DNA from: CAYNST01 sp964399955
GTDB taxonomy: Bacteria > Pseudomonadota > Gammaproteobacteria > Pseudomonadales > Cellvibrionaceae
DNA: 38,074 bases
NCBI GenBank assembly: GCA_964399955.1
Contig: CAYNST010000025.1
Coordinates: forward strand, 1-38,074
Direction of reading: 5' to 3'
Shown piece after piece: positions 23,905 through 32,465 of this stretch (within the stretch, counting starts at the first letter, position 1; every line of letters begins with the position of its first letter). The notes below the pieces were generated by a model. That model saw only the letters and a list, made by a program, of their open reading frames with translations, ran no database searches and had not been told where the DNA came from. The position numbers and the translations under genes were made by a program.

Positions 23905-25263
23905 TTATTTGCCGATGCAGAAGGAGCTGAAGATACGGCCCAGAAGATCGTCCGAGCTGAAGCTGCCGGTAATTTCGCACAGGGCCTGCTGGGCTTGTCG
24001 CAGATCTTCTGCCAGGAGTTCGCCCGCAGCGTGATCCTGCAGTTGTTGCAGTCCTTTGCCGAGCGCCGCCCGAGCCTGCTGAAGAGCAATGATGTGGCGC
24101 CTGCGCGCGCTGAAGGCGCCCTCGGAGGTGTTCTGGTAGCCCATGCGCTGTTTCAGGTGGGCGCGCAACTGATCAAGGCCCAGGCCGGTTTTGGCGGATA
24201 TCGCCAGGGAAGGGTAGGCCGTGCTGGCGGGCAAGCTGACAAGGTCGGACTTGTTGAATACCAGGGTAAGCTTGTTTAGCAGGGAGGGGTCCGCCCACAG
24301 CTCCGGCCATTGCTCTTGCGGTTGCAGTTGGCTGGCGTCCGTTGAGTCGATCAACAGCAGTATGCAGTCGGCGTCTTTGACTTCTGCCCAGGCTCGGGCG
24401 ATACCAATCTGCTCAACTTGATCTTTGCTGGCACGAATACCGGCGGTGTCGATGATGTGCAACGGCAGGCCATCGATATGTATGTGTTCCCGCAGCACAT
24501 CGCGGGTGGTCCCTGCTATGTCGGTGACTATGGCCACATCGCGCTCGGCCAGGGCGTTGAGCAGGCTGGATTTGCCGGCGTTGGGGCGCCCGGCGATAAC
24601 CACCTTCATGCCGTCTCGCACCAGCGCGCCCTGTTGCGCCTTGACGATAACCCCGTCCAACTGCGACATGACGGTTTGCAACTGGGCCAGAACCACGCCG
24701 TCGGTGAGGAAGTCGATGTCTTCTTCGGGGAAGTCGATTGCCGATTCGACGTACATCCGCAAATGGATGAGCGCGTCCACCAGAGTGTTGACCGCTGTAC
24801 TGAACTCCCCCTGCAGAGAATTCAGCGCCTGTTTGGCGGCCTGCTGTGAGCTGGCGTTGATCAGATCGGCAATGGCCTCGGCCTGGGCCAGATCTATCTT
24901 GTCGTTCAGGTAGGCGCGTTCGGAGAACTCACCCGGGCGGGCCAGACGCGCGCCGGCGTTGATGGTGGCTTTCAGCAGCATATCCAGCAGAACGGGCCCA
25001 CCGTGGCCCTGCAGCTCTAAGACATCTTCACCGGTAAAGGAATGGGGGCCGGGGAAAAACAGACAGATTCCCTGGTCCAGCAGGCCGCCGGAGCCATCCC
25101 TGAAGGGTGTGTAATGCGCGTGGCGGGGGCGGGGCACAAACCCCAGCAGGTGTTCGGCTATTTTCAGACAGCCATCACCCGAGACGCGCACAATGCCCAC
25201 ACCGCCCCGCCCGGGGGCGGTGGCGATGGCGGCAATGGTGTCGCTGAAGGTGTGGCTGGACAC
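23905..25263 (-). CDS. mnmE: tRNA modification GTPase MnmE
   Basis: GTPase partner of MnmG in tRNA U34 modification. The 452-residue protein has the N-terminal formyl-THF-binding domain (TIAAIATAPGRGGVGIVRVSG), a helical domain, and an inserted G domain with GRPNAGKSS (225-233), DIAGTTRD, DTAG and the NKSD base-specificity motif. The C-terminal CIGK tail, with the catalytic Cys, is intact. It starts at GTG, 5 bp after the yidC stop. Confidence 0.98.
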   Translation of the reverse strand: MSSHTFSDTIAAIATAPGRGGVGIVRVSGDGCLKIAEHLLGFVPRPRHAHYTPFRDGSGGLLDQGICLFFPGPHSFTGEDVLELQGHGGPVLLDMLLKATINAGARLARPGEFSERAYLNDKIDLAQAEAIADLINASSQQAAKQALNSLQGEFSTAVNTLVDALIHLRMYVESAIDFPEEDIDFLTDGVVLAQLQTVMSQLDGVIVKAQQGALVRDGMKVVIAGRPNAGKSSLLNALAERDVAIVTDIAGTTRDVLREHIHIDGLPLHIIDTAGIRASKDQVEQIGIARAWAEVKDADCILLLIDSTDASQLQPQEQWPELWADPSLLNKLTLVFNKSDLVSLPASTAYPSLAISAKTGLGLDQLRAHLKQRMGYQNTSEGAFSARRRHIIALQQARAALGKGLQQLQDHAAGELLAEDLRQAQQALCEITGSFSSDDLLGRIFSSFCIGK

Positions 25264-25268
25264 TGCGG

Positions 25269-26942
25269 TCAGGCTTTTTCGATCTGCCGGGTGATGATGT
25301 ACTGCTGGGTAATTGACAGGCTGTTGTTAACCACCCAATACAGCACCAGGCCGGCCGGGAAAAACAGGAATAAAAAGGTAAAGAAGATGGGCATCATCTG
25401 CATCACCTTGGCCTGCATCGGGTCGGGTGGTGTTGGGTTGAGCTTTTGCTGAATCCACATGGTGGCACCCATGATCAGCGGCAAAATGAAATAGGGGTCG
25501 CGTACCGAGAGGTCTTCAATCCACAGGATGAACGGCGCGTGGCGCAGCTCCACACTCTCCATCAGTACCCAATACAGGGCCAGGAATACCGGCATTTGAA
25601 TAAGCACCGGCAGGCAGCTGCCAAAGGGGTTGACCTTCTCTTCCTTGTACAGCTTCATCATCTCGGCGGAGAACTTCTGCTTATTGTCGCCATAGCGCTC
25701 TTTCAGCTCTGCCATTTTGGGCTGCAGCTTGCGCATCCGGCCCATGGAGCGGTAGCTCATGGCGGACGGATAGAGGAAGACGGCTTTGATCAATACCGTC
25801 AACAGGATAATGGCAAAACCCCAGTTGCCGACCAGGCCGTGAATGAACTCCAGCGCAAAAAACAGCGGCTTGGCAATCCACCAAAGGAAACTGTAATCGA
25901 CGGTCAGGTCCAGGAACGGGGCAATTTGCTCCAGTTTGCGTATGTGCTTGGGGCCGGCGTAAAACTCAAAGGTTTTTTCCGCCGTCGCGTTGGGCGCAGC
26001 CGAGATGGGTGCTCCGGCAAACTGTAAAAAGAACATGTTGCCGGTGCTGTCACTGAACAACCGGTAGCTGACCATATCGCCCGCTGGCGGTATCCAGGCG
26101 CTTAAGAAATAGTGCTGCACCATCGCCAACCAGCCGCCTTCCCGGTCGTGCACGAAGGGCTGGTCGCGCATATCGCCAAAGTCCACCTTTTCGTAATTGG
26201 TGTCCACGGTAGAGGTTGCGGCACCCAGATAGGGCTGCAGGCCAAAGCCACCGCTTTTGTTGGGATTGTGCGCATCCCGTTTGATCTGGCCGTAAATTTG
26301 CGCATTCCAGGGTTGGGTACTGGCATTGTCTACCCGGTAAGTGATGGCAATTACATGGCTGCCGCGGGTGAAGGTGAAGCGCTTGATGATGCGCACATCT
26401 TCTGTCTGCTGATACAGCAAATCAACATTCAAAGTGTCTTCGGTTGCTGCAAGGCGGTATTCATTCTGTGCCGCTTGAAATACCGGCCGCTCATTGCTGT
26501 TGAGATCGGTGCCGTTGGGGCCAACCAGGCCGCTGCGGGCGATATAGGTATGGGCAGGCGTTTGATTGAGCAGCACAAAGGGCTGATCTGGCGTATCCAG
26601 TGCTGCATAAAAAGTAGGTAGTGCCACGCGCACCAAGTCGCCACCATGGGCGCTGATGCTGACGTCCAGTACATCCGTCCGCACCTTGATCAAATTGCCT
26701 GGTGCGGGTGCTTGGACACGTGCGCTAGGCACCGTGGGGTCTGTTGCAACGGAACCGCCGTCGGCAAATTCTACCGCCTCCGGAATGCCTGGGTCAGCGT
26801 CAGCGGCCGTCTGCTCATAGGTGGCCTCTGTCAGTGCCGGGGGCGATTGACGTTCCTGGAAGTCGTTCCAGCGAATCACCAACAAAAAGCAAACGATAGC
26901 GATACCCGCAATCAGGGCTGTGCGTAGCCAGTCCGTTTTCAT
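25269..26942 (-). CDS. yidC: Membrane protein insertase YidC
   Basis: Inserts and folds inner-membrane proteins, including F0 subunit c and others. The 557-residue protein has an N-terminal helix (ALIAGIAIVCFLLVIRW), a large periplasmic beta domain (about 60-340) typical of Gram-negative YidC, and the conserved core from about 370: YPSAMSYRSMGRMRKLQPKM, NPFGSCLPVLIQMPVFLALYW, DPYFILPLIMGATMW and FPAGLVLYWVVNN. Its ATG overlaps the yidD stop by 4 bp. Confidence 0.98.
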   Translation of the reverse strand: MKTDWLRTALIAGIAIVCFLLVIRWNDFQERQSPPALTEATYEQTAADADPGIPEAVEFADGGSVATDPTVPSARVQAPAPGNLIKVRTDVLDVSISAHGGDLVRVALPTFYAALDTPDQPFVLLNQTPAHTYIARSGLVGPNGTDLNSNERPVFQAAQNEYRLAATEDTLNVDLLYQQTEDVRIIKRFTFTRGSHVIAITYRVDNASTQPWNAQIYGQIKRDAHNPNKSGGFGLQPYLGAATSTVDTNYEKVDFGDMRDQPFVHDREGGWLAMVQHYFLSAWIPPAGDMVSYRLFSDSTGNMFFLQFAGAPISAAPNATAEKTFEFYAGPKHIRKLEQIAPFLDLTVDYSFLWWIAKPLFFALEFIHGLVGNWGFAIILLTVLIKAVFLYPSAMSYRSMGRMRKLQPKMAELKERYGDNKQKFSAEMMKLYKEEKVNPFGSCLPVLIQMPVFLALYWVLMESVELRHAPFILWIEDLSVRDPYFILPLIMGATMWIQQKLNPTPPDPMQAKVMQMMPIFFTFLFLFFPAGLVLYWVVNNSLSITQQYIITRQIEKA

Positions 26943-27244
26943 TTTTCAGAAACACCGTTGTCTGTAGTGGTTTTGGAAGGGGGTACGGGGTCGTAACCGC
27001 CCGCTTGCCAGGGGTGACATCTGCTCAAGCGCCATAGACTTAACCCAGTTCCTTTCAAAGCTCCGTGGGCTCTCAGGGCTTGAATGGCGTAATTGGAGCA
27101 GGAAGGCTCAAAACGGCAGCAGCGGCCAAGCCAGGGACTGACTAGATACTGGTAGGCGCGGATGGGCGCTATAAGGCAGGCCGAACCGCAGCTGCTCAGT
27201 CTGGCTTGGGCTGGGCTGAAGCGCGTTTGTTTAGACGTTTCCAT
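26939..27244 (-). CDS. yidD: Membrane protein insertion efficiency factor YidD
   Basis: Small membrane-associated protein that aids YidC-dependent insertion. The 101 residues include the family hallmark cysteines in YLVSPWLGRCCRFEPSCSNYAIQALRAHG and the HPWQAGGYDPVP motif. The ATG at 27244 overlaps the 3' end of rnpA by 49 bp in another frame; no other ATG or GTG lies before the conserved region. The N-terminal 25 residues are not conserved, so the start carries some doubt. Confidence 0.93.
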   Translation of the reverse strand: METSKQTRFSPAQARLSSCGSACLIAPIRAYQYLVSPWLGRCCRFEPSCSNYAIQALRAHGALKGTGLSLWRLSRCHPWQAGGYDPVPPSKTTTDNGVSEK

Positions 27245-27633
27245 AGGCCGTTAAAAATTTGAGTCAATTCGGCTGCGCAAAAGGCGTCTGCCCCGCGACG
27301 GGCCAGCACTATAGCATCTATTGATGGAATGTTGTGCTGCTGCAAACGAAAGGACTCGCGCGCCATGCGCTTGATTAAATTGCGCCGGTTGGCACGCTTT
27401 ACGTGTTTTTTGGCTACGATCAGGCCCAGTCGCGGACCGTCGGTGGCGCTGATGCGTGCGAGGATAAGGAAGCTTGGATGAGAGACGCGCAAGGGCGCAT
27501 CAGCGAACACGGCACTGTATTCTGCCGGTTTGCCAAGTCGACGGTTTTTACTGAAGAAGAACCGCTCTGCATTGAAAGCGGTCGCATTCGGCTTGGATTG
27601 AGCGTCAGAAGGACGTTCCTGGCAGTGAATCAA
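27196..27633 (-). CDS. rnpA: Ribonuclease P protein component
   Basis: Protein subunit of RNase P, which matures tRNA 5' ends. The conserved RNR region is KRANRRNLIKRMARESFR, preceded by RLGLIVAKKHV. No ATG or GTG occurs before the conserved RRLGKPAEYSAVF segment, so the start is most likely the TTG at 27633, with GAGG 9 bp upstream; this gives 145 residues with about 25 non-conserved ones at the front. It lies 24 bp after rpmH, its usual partner. Confidence 0.95.
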   Translation of the reverse strand: MIHCQERPSDAQSKPNATAFNAERFFFSKNRRLGKPAEYSAVFADAPLRVSHPSFLILARISATDGPRLGLIVAKKHVKRANRRNLIKRMARESFRLQQHNIPSIDAIVLARRGADAFCAAELTQIFNGLWKRLNKRASAQPKPD

Positions 27634-27657
27634 AGCCGAATGCCTCGGCGCTGAGTA

Positions 27658-27792
27658 TTAAGCGCACAGCCTTTTGCGGCCTTTGGCACGTCGACGCGCC
27701 AGAATAGCGCGGCCATTCTTGGTGGCCATGCGGGCGCGGAAGCCGTGTACACGCTTGCGCTTCAGGGTGCTTGGTTGGAATGTTCTTTTCAT
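27658..27792 (-). CDS. rpmH: 50S ribosomal protein L34
   Basis: A 44-residue, very basic protein beginning MKRTFQPSTLKRKR, then HGFRARMATKNGRAIL and ending GRKRLCA. It is the standard L34 length and near-invariant sequence, ending Leu-Cys-Ala where Leu-Ser/Thr-Ala is commoner. It heads the rpmH-rnpA-yidD-yidC-mnmE run and is divergent from dnaA. Confidence 0.98.
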   Translation of the reverse strand: MKRTFQPSTLKRKRVHGFRARMATKNGRAILARRRAKGRKRLCA

Positions 27793-28557
27793 AGCTCAAT
27801 ACCTGGGGTATCTGTGAAATTACGGTCGTGTTCAGCCTGGCAACCCAGGGCAAATTTGGACGCGCGATGATATAGAATTTAGTGGCTAATAGCAATGCCG
27901 AGCCCAACAAAAGGACGCCTGGAGGCGCGCGCCGAGTCGTTATAAACGTTTGGGCCCGACGGAGGAGACAGCTCGGATATGCACAGGGTTATCAACAGTT
28001 TGTGGGCCAAGTCTTGCTTGTGGTTGGGCTCAGGAGGCAAATATTGGGAGGTTATGAGAATATCTCCGCAGCCTGGCTGCCCACCATTTCATTCCGGGCA
28101 ATCTGTCTCTGCCATCTGTGGATAACTCCAGGTGTTGCAGGTAGAATGGTGCCATCATTTTGTTATTTGACGCCTAAATATACATATAACTGCGTTGAAA
28201 TATACGCCAGTCCAGGCACACTTTGTGCGCTACTGGATCCTTCAAGCTCGGCGGAATCCATATGACGATACCATCCGTGGTGGTAATTAATTGGCCCAAC
28301 CCGCGATAGCTCAGATTGCGCTCAATTTTTGTAGAGCAAGACAGAAGAATGCGAATCTGCCGCGGTAAAGCGTGCGCACTTCCTGTGCTGCACCCCTTCG
28401 GGGTTGCCTTTACAGCCGTTCCATCCGTTTTCTGTCCGGGGGTGGGGGACCAATTTTCAACGCAGCTATGGTAAACACGAGTGTGAGCCGAATAGTTCTC
28501 GTGGTTTAAATCTCTTACTTAAGCCGTCCAGCAACCGTCGACCGGGAGCAACGTCCA
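27793..28557. promoter_or_regulatory. rpmH-dnaA intergenic region with a small DnaA-box cluster
   Basis: A 765-bp gap where Pseudomonas has its origin. One perfect DnaA box is present (28117-28125, TTATCCACA on the minus strand). Near matches are ATATGCACA at 27977-27985 and TTATCAACA at 27989-27997. An AT-rich stretch (28156-28204) follows the perfect box. The DnaA boxes more likely serve dnaA autoregulation, or a secondary origin. No gene is visible in the 430 bp before the dnaA start, so the dnaA leader is long. Confidence 0.55.
27867..27895 (-). promoter_or_regulatory. Probable rpmH promoter
   Basis: On the minus strand TTGCTA (27890-27895) and TATCAT (27867-27872) are 17 bp apart, about 75 bp before the rpmH ATG. 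Matches are four of six at each element. Confidence 0.5.
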
Positions 28558-30177
28558 TTGTCATATTCTGTCTGGGAAAACTGCCTTTCGCAGCTAAAGA
28601 CCGAGCTGCCAGCGCAACAATTCAATACTTGGATTCGGCCACTGCAAGTAGATGCCAACAGCTCCGGCCTGCGCCTGCTGGCGCCAAATCGCTTTGTTTT
28701 AGACTGGGTGGGGGAGAAATTTCTTCATCGCATCATAGAGTTGGCAGAGTCTCTGGGCTGTCAGCCTGTTGAGCTGGCTGTGGCTGCCCGACCCGAACCC
28801 GGGTTTGGCGCTCGCGACACAAGAAGTGCCACATCGGCGCCTAGAGCGCCGATGGCCCCCCCGCAAGGCTATTCGTCGTCGCGCGCCGAAGTCAATCCTG
28901 CCTATGCCGGCGCCGCTCATGGTGCCGACCATCGCGCAGCGCCAGAGCTTTCTACCGCCATGACGCGAGACCAAGCCTATGCCAACAATGCCTTTGGCAG
29001 TAATCAGCCGGTGTATCAGCAGGAACAGATACCCTTCAGCAACAACCAGTACGCAGACGAAAACTCGTTACCTCCCGATGAGCCACGCTACGCGGAAGCC
29101 AATCAAACCCGCTCAAAACGTGTGGCCAAAGAAGATATAGAAGGCGGGCTTACGCACCGCAACTATCTGAACACAAGTTTTACGTTTGCCAATTTTGTTG
29201 AAGGCAAGTCCAATCAACTGGGCCTTGCTGCTGCAAGCCAGGTGGCGGAAAACCCGGGTGGTTCCTACAATCCGTTGTTCATTTATGGCGGGGTTGGCCT
29301 GGGTAAAACACACCTTATGCATGCCGTAGGCAACGCGCTCATCAATCGCAAGCCAAATGCCAAGGTTATTTACCTCCACTCAGAGCGCTTTGTCGCGGAT
29401 ATGGTGAAAGCCTTGCAGTTGAATGCGATCAACGATTTTAAACGGTATTACCGCTCGGTCGACGCGTTGTTAATTGATGACATACAGTTTTTTGCCGGGA
29501 AAGAGCGCTCGCAGGAAGAGTTCTTCCATACGTTCAATGCGCTACTCGAAGGCGGTCAGCAGATTATTTTAACCTGTGACCGGTATCCGAAGGAAATCAA
29601 CGGCCTGGAGGAGCGGTTGAAGTCCCGCTTTGGCTGGGGGCTCACCGTGGCGATCGAGCCGCCGGAGTTGGAAACCCGCGTTGCCATTTTGATGAAAAAA
29701 GCCCAACAGGCGGCAATGGACCTGCCCAATGATGCGGCGTTTTTCATTGCCCAACGTATTCGCTCCAACGTTCGTGAACTGGAAGGTGCACTGAAGCGGG
29801 TAATTGCCAATGCCCATTTCACCGGCCGGCCCATCTCGACGGAATTGGTACGCGAGTCCCTGAAAGACCTTTTGGCTTTGCAGGACAGGCTTGTAAGTAT
29901 TGACAACATTCAGCGCGTGGTTGCCGAATACTACAAAATCAAGGTGTCCGACTTGAATTCCAAACGGCGCAGCCGCTCGGTTGCCAGGCCGCGTCAGGTG
30001 GCTATGTATCTGGCAAAAGATCTTACCAATCACAGCTTGCCTGAAATAGGCGAGTCGTTTGGTGGCAGAGACCATACCACGGTGCTGCATGCCTGTCGCA
30101 AAATTAAAGAGTTGTTGGAGTCCGATGCAGACATACGAGAAGATGTGAAGAATTTGCTGCGCACCCTGACGACCTGA
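28558..30177 (+). CDS. dnaA: Chromosomal replication initiator DnaA
   Basis: Opens the origin. I accept the TTG at 28558 because GGGAG lies 9 bp upstream and the product starts MSYSVWENCLSQLKTELPAQQFNTWIRPLQ, aligned with the Pseudomonas N-terminus. Domain I is about 1-75. A long polar linker (domain II, about 80-200, rich in Ala, Pro, Ser, Asn and Gln) makes the protein 539 residues against 467 in E. coli. The AAA+ domain has GGVGLGKTH (244-252) and LLIDDIQFFAGKE. The C-terminal DNA-binding domain has the signature GGRDHTTVLHACRKI. dnaN follows after 31 bp. Confidence 0.98.
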   Translation: MSYSVWENCLSQLKTELPAQQFNTWIRPLQVDANSSGLRLLAPNRFVLDWVGEKFLHRIIELAESLGCQPVELAVAARPEPGFGARDTRSATSAPRAPMAPPQGYSSSRAEVNPAYAGAAHGADHRAAPELSTAMTRDQAYANNAFGSNQPVYQQEQIPFSNNQYADENSLPPDEPRYAEANQTRSKRVAKEDIEGGLTHRNYLNTSFTFANFVEGKSNQLGLAAASQVAENPGGSYNPLFIYGGVGLGKTHLMHAVGNALINRKPNAKVIYLHSERFVADMVKALQLNAINDFKRYYRSVDALLIDDIQFFAGKERSQEEFFHTFNALLEGGQQIILTCDRYPKEINGLEERLKSRFGWGLTVAIEPPELETRVAILMKKAQQAAMDLPNDAAFFIAQRIRSNVRELEGALKRVIANAHFTGRPISTELVRESLKDLLALQDRLVSIDNIQRVVAEYYKIKVSDLNSKRRSRSVARPRQVAMYLAKDLTNHSLPEIGESFGGRDHTTVLHACRKIKELLESDADIREDVKNLLRTLTT

Positions 30178-30208
30178 TTTTTTTCATTCATTTTCAAGAG
30201 ATTAGACA

Positions 30209-31315
30209 ATGAGATTCTCGGTATCACGCGACGCCCTGCTAAAACCTTTACAGTTGGTAGCAGGGGTGGTTGAAAAACGCCAAACCTTGCCTGCCTTGGC
30301 CAATGTTCTGATTACACTTCAAGGGCTGGACCTGTCACTTACCGGTACCGACCTGGAGGTGGAAATTGTGGGGCGGGTAACGCTGGATTCCCCTGGCACC
30401 GATGGCGAAATAACAGTGCCTGCAAAAAAGCTGTTGGATATCTGTCGTAGTCTACCGGATTACGCACCCATAGAATTTGTCTGCCAGGATCAAAAAGTCA
30501 GTGTCAAAAGCGGCCGTAGCCGTTTTACGTTATCTACCTTACCGGCAAGTGAATTCCCCAATATTGAACTGGGCGACAATGATCTTGTCTTTGAATGCCA
30601 GCAAAATCAGATCAAACGGTTAATTGATCGTACCGCCTTTGCCATGGCGCAGCAGGATGTGCGTTACTACTTAAACGGGATGCTGTGGGAGATTCGCAAT
30701 GACTCGGTAAGAGTAGTGGCGACGGATGGCCACCGGTTGGCCATGTGCACCCGCGCGGTTGAACTTGATGAAAGCATTCAACTGAAGCAGGCAATCCTGC
30801 CGCGCAAAGGTGTTATTGAGCTTGCGCGGCTGTTGACATCTCCCGATGCGAAGGTGGAAATAATCTTGGGCGCAAATCACATGCGCGCGCGCACAGAAAG
30901 CTTTGTTTTTACCTCCAAACTGATTGACGGAAAATTCCCGGATTACGAGCGGGTGTTGCCCAAGGGGGGCGACAAGGTCATCATCGGTGACAGAGAGTTG
31001 CTTCGTCAGGCGTTCTACCGGGCAGCCATTCTGTCCAATGAAAAGTATCGCGGTGTACGCTTCTCATTGTCGGAAGATCTGTTGACTATAACGGCCAATA
31101 ATCCTGAACAGGAAGAGGCGGAGGAACAGGTAGGCGTAGACTACCGTGGCGACCCCGTAGAGGTTGGGTTTAACGTGAGCTACCTGCAGGACGCCACCAA
31201 TGTTTTGAATACCGAGCATGTGAAGATTACCCTTGCAGACGGCAACAGCAGTGCTTTGATCGAGGAGCCTGAGCAGAGCGATTCCTTGTACGTTGTTATG
31301 CCGATGCGGCTATAG
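30209..31315 (+). CDS. dnaN: DNA polymerase III sliding clamp (beta subunit)
   Basis: Ring-shaped processivity factor. The 368-residue protein (366 in E. coli) starts MRFSVSRDALLKPLQLVAGVVEKRQTLPALANVL and ends with the canonical SDSLYVVMPMRL, the C-terminal strand that forms part of the peptide-binding cleft (MPMRL). Three clamp folds are present. It sits in the fixed order dnaA-dnaN-recF-gyrB; CAAGAGATTAGAC precedes the ATG. Confidence 0.99.
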   Translation: MRFSVSRDALLKPLQLVAGVVEKRQTLPALANVLITLQGLDLSLTGTDLEVEIVGRVTLDSPGTDGEITVPAKKLLDICRSLPDYAPIEFVCQDQKVSVKSGRSRFTLSTLPASEFPNIELGDNDLVFECQQNQIKRLIDRTAFAMAQQDVRYYLNGMLWEIRNDSVRVVATDGHRLAMCTRAVELDESIQLKQAILPRKGVIELARLLTSPDAKVEIILGANHMRARTESFVFTSKLIDGKFPDYERVLPKGGDKVIIGDRELLRQAFYRAAILSNEKYRGVRFSLSEDLLTITANNPEQEEAEEQVGVDYRGDPVEVGFNVSYLQDATNVLNTEHVKITLADGNSSALIEEPEQSDSLYVVMPMRL

Positions 31316-31334
31316 ACCAGACCCATCCGTGCCT

Positions 31335-32465
31335 ATGCACCTGATACGCCTGCAGGTTTCGGCTTTCCGAAACCTGAAACAGATTGAGCTCCGGCCTGCC
31401 GCTCGGCTCAATCTTTTGTTTGGCGATAACGGTTCGGGCAAAACGTCTCTTCTCGAAAGTATTTCCACTTTATCTCGCGGTTATTCCTTCCGCAGCCGAA
31501 AATTTACGCAGCTCATCAGCCAGTCCTCATCGCAGTTTACCCTGTTTGCCGAATTGGATATTGGAGGACAAGTACATACCGTGGGTATCAGCCGGGCTCG
31601 TATAGGCCCCAGCCATTTCAAGGCGAACGGCAATCCGGTGCGCAGCGCCGCCGAGTTGGCCACAATGATACCGCTGCAGGTGATTAACGCTCAGTCATTT
31701 CAGTTGCTTGAGGGGGGGCCGGCCGCCCGACGCCGGTTCCTGGACTGGTTGGTGTTTCACGTGAAACACGATTACGGCCGTATCTGGCAGCAGTACGCGC
31801 GCGCGGTCAAACAACGCAACAGTTTGCTGCGGCGTGGTAATATAGGGCCTGCAGAGTTGGCACCCTGGAACATGGAGATCTGCCGGTACGGCCAATTGGT
31901 TGATGAGTATAGAGAAGAAGTATTGCAGGATTTTTTACCGCGCCTAGCCAGGTTACTAACAGAGGCGGGGCTTGCTGAAGATCAAGAACTTTCGGTGCAC
32001 TACCTACCCGGCTGGGACCGGGATGTTGATCCGCTGCAGTTATTGGCCCAAAGCTACCAGCGCGATTGCAAACTGGGTTCTACATCCCTGGGGCCACACA
32101 AGAGTGATATAAAAATCAAAAGCAGGAGCAGTGATGCCGTCGATCTGCTTTCGAGAGGCCAGCAAAAAACCTTGGTGTCGGCACTTTATATGGCTCAAGT
32201 GAGAACGCTGCAGGAGCGAAAAGGTGTAAATAGCGTTCTGCTAATCGACGATCTTCCTTCCGAACTCGACCGGCAACACCATGAGTTAATGTGTGGCTGG
32301 CTTGTCGATTCCGAAAGTCAACTGTTTGTAACGGGGGTTAACTTAGACGCCATTACCATCGGTTGGCCCGAACACTTACTGAGCCTTGCAAAAGTGTTTC
32401 ACGTGAAACATGGCGAGATTACAGAATATTCCTACGCTTTTGGAGCGAACCATGACGGAAAATAA
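31335..32465 (+). CDS. recF: DNA replication and repair ATPase RecF
   Basis: SMC-like ATPase that helps load RecA at gaps. The ATG at 31335 gives 376 residues starting MHLIRLQVSAFRNL, the family N-terminus; an upstream in-frame start inside dnaN is unsupported. Walker A is FGDNGSGKTS (29-38), the signature is LLSRGQQKTLVSALYMAQ, and Walker B is VLLIDDLPSELD. The peptide VFHVKH occurs twice (140-145 and 354-359), each time encoded by a parS site. The 3' end overlaps gyrB by 14 bp. Confidence 0.98.
   Translation: MHLIRLQVSAFRNLKQIELRPAARLNLLFGDNGSGKTSLLESISTLSRGYSFRSRKFTQLISQSSSQFTLFAELDIGGQVHTVGISRARIGPSHFKANGNPVRSAAELATMIPLQVINAQSFQLLEGGPAARRRFLDWLVFHVKHDYGRIWQQYARAVKQRNSLLRRGNIGPAELAPWNMEICRYGQLVDEYREEVLQDFLPRLARLLTEAGLAEDQELSVHYLPGWDRDVDPLQLLAQSYQRDCKLGSTSLGPHKSDIKIKSRSSDAVDLLSRGQQKTLVSALYMAQVRTLQERKGVNSVLLIDDLPSELDRQHHELMCGWLVDSESQLFVTGVNLDAITIGWPEHLLSLAKVFHVKHGEITEYSYAFGANHDGK
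31753..31768. other. parS: parS centromere site 1
   Basis: The perfect 16-bp palindrome TGTTTCACGTGAAACA, identical to the widely conserved parS consensus bound by ParB. It lies within recF. The ParB encoded in this window (18751-19680) is the expected ligand. Confidence 0.95.
32395..32410. other. parS: parS centromere site 2
   Basis: A second identical copy of TGTTTCACGTGAAACA, 642 bp from the first and also inside recF, about 40 bp before the gyrB start. Confidence 0.95.
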
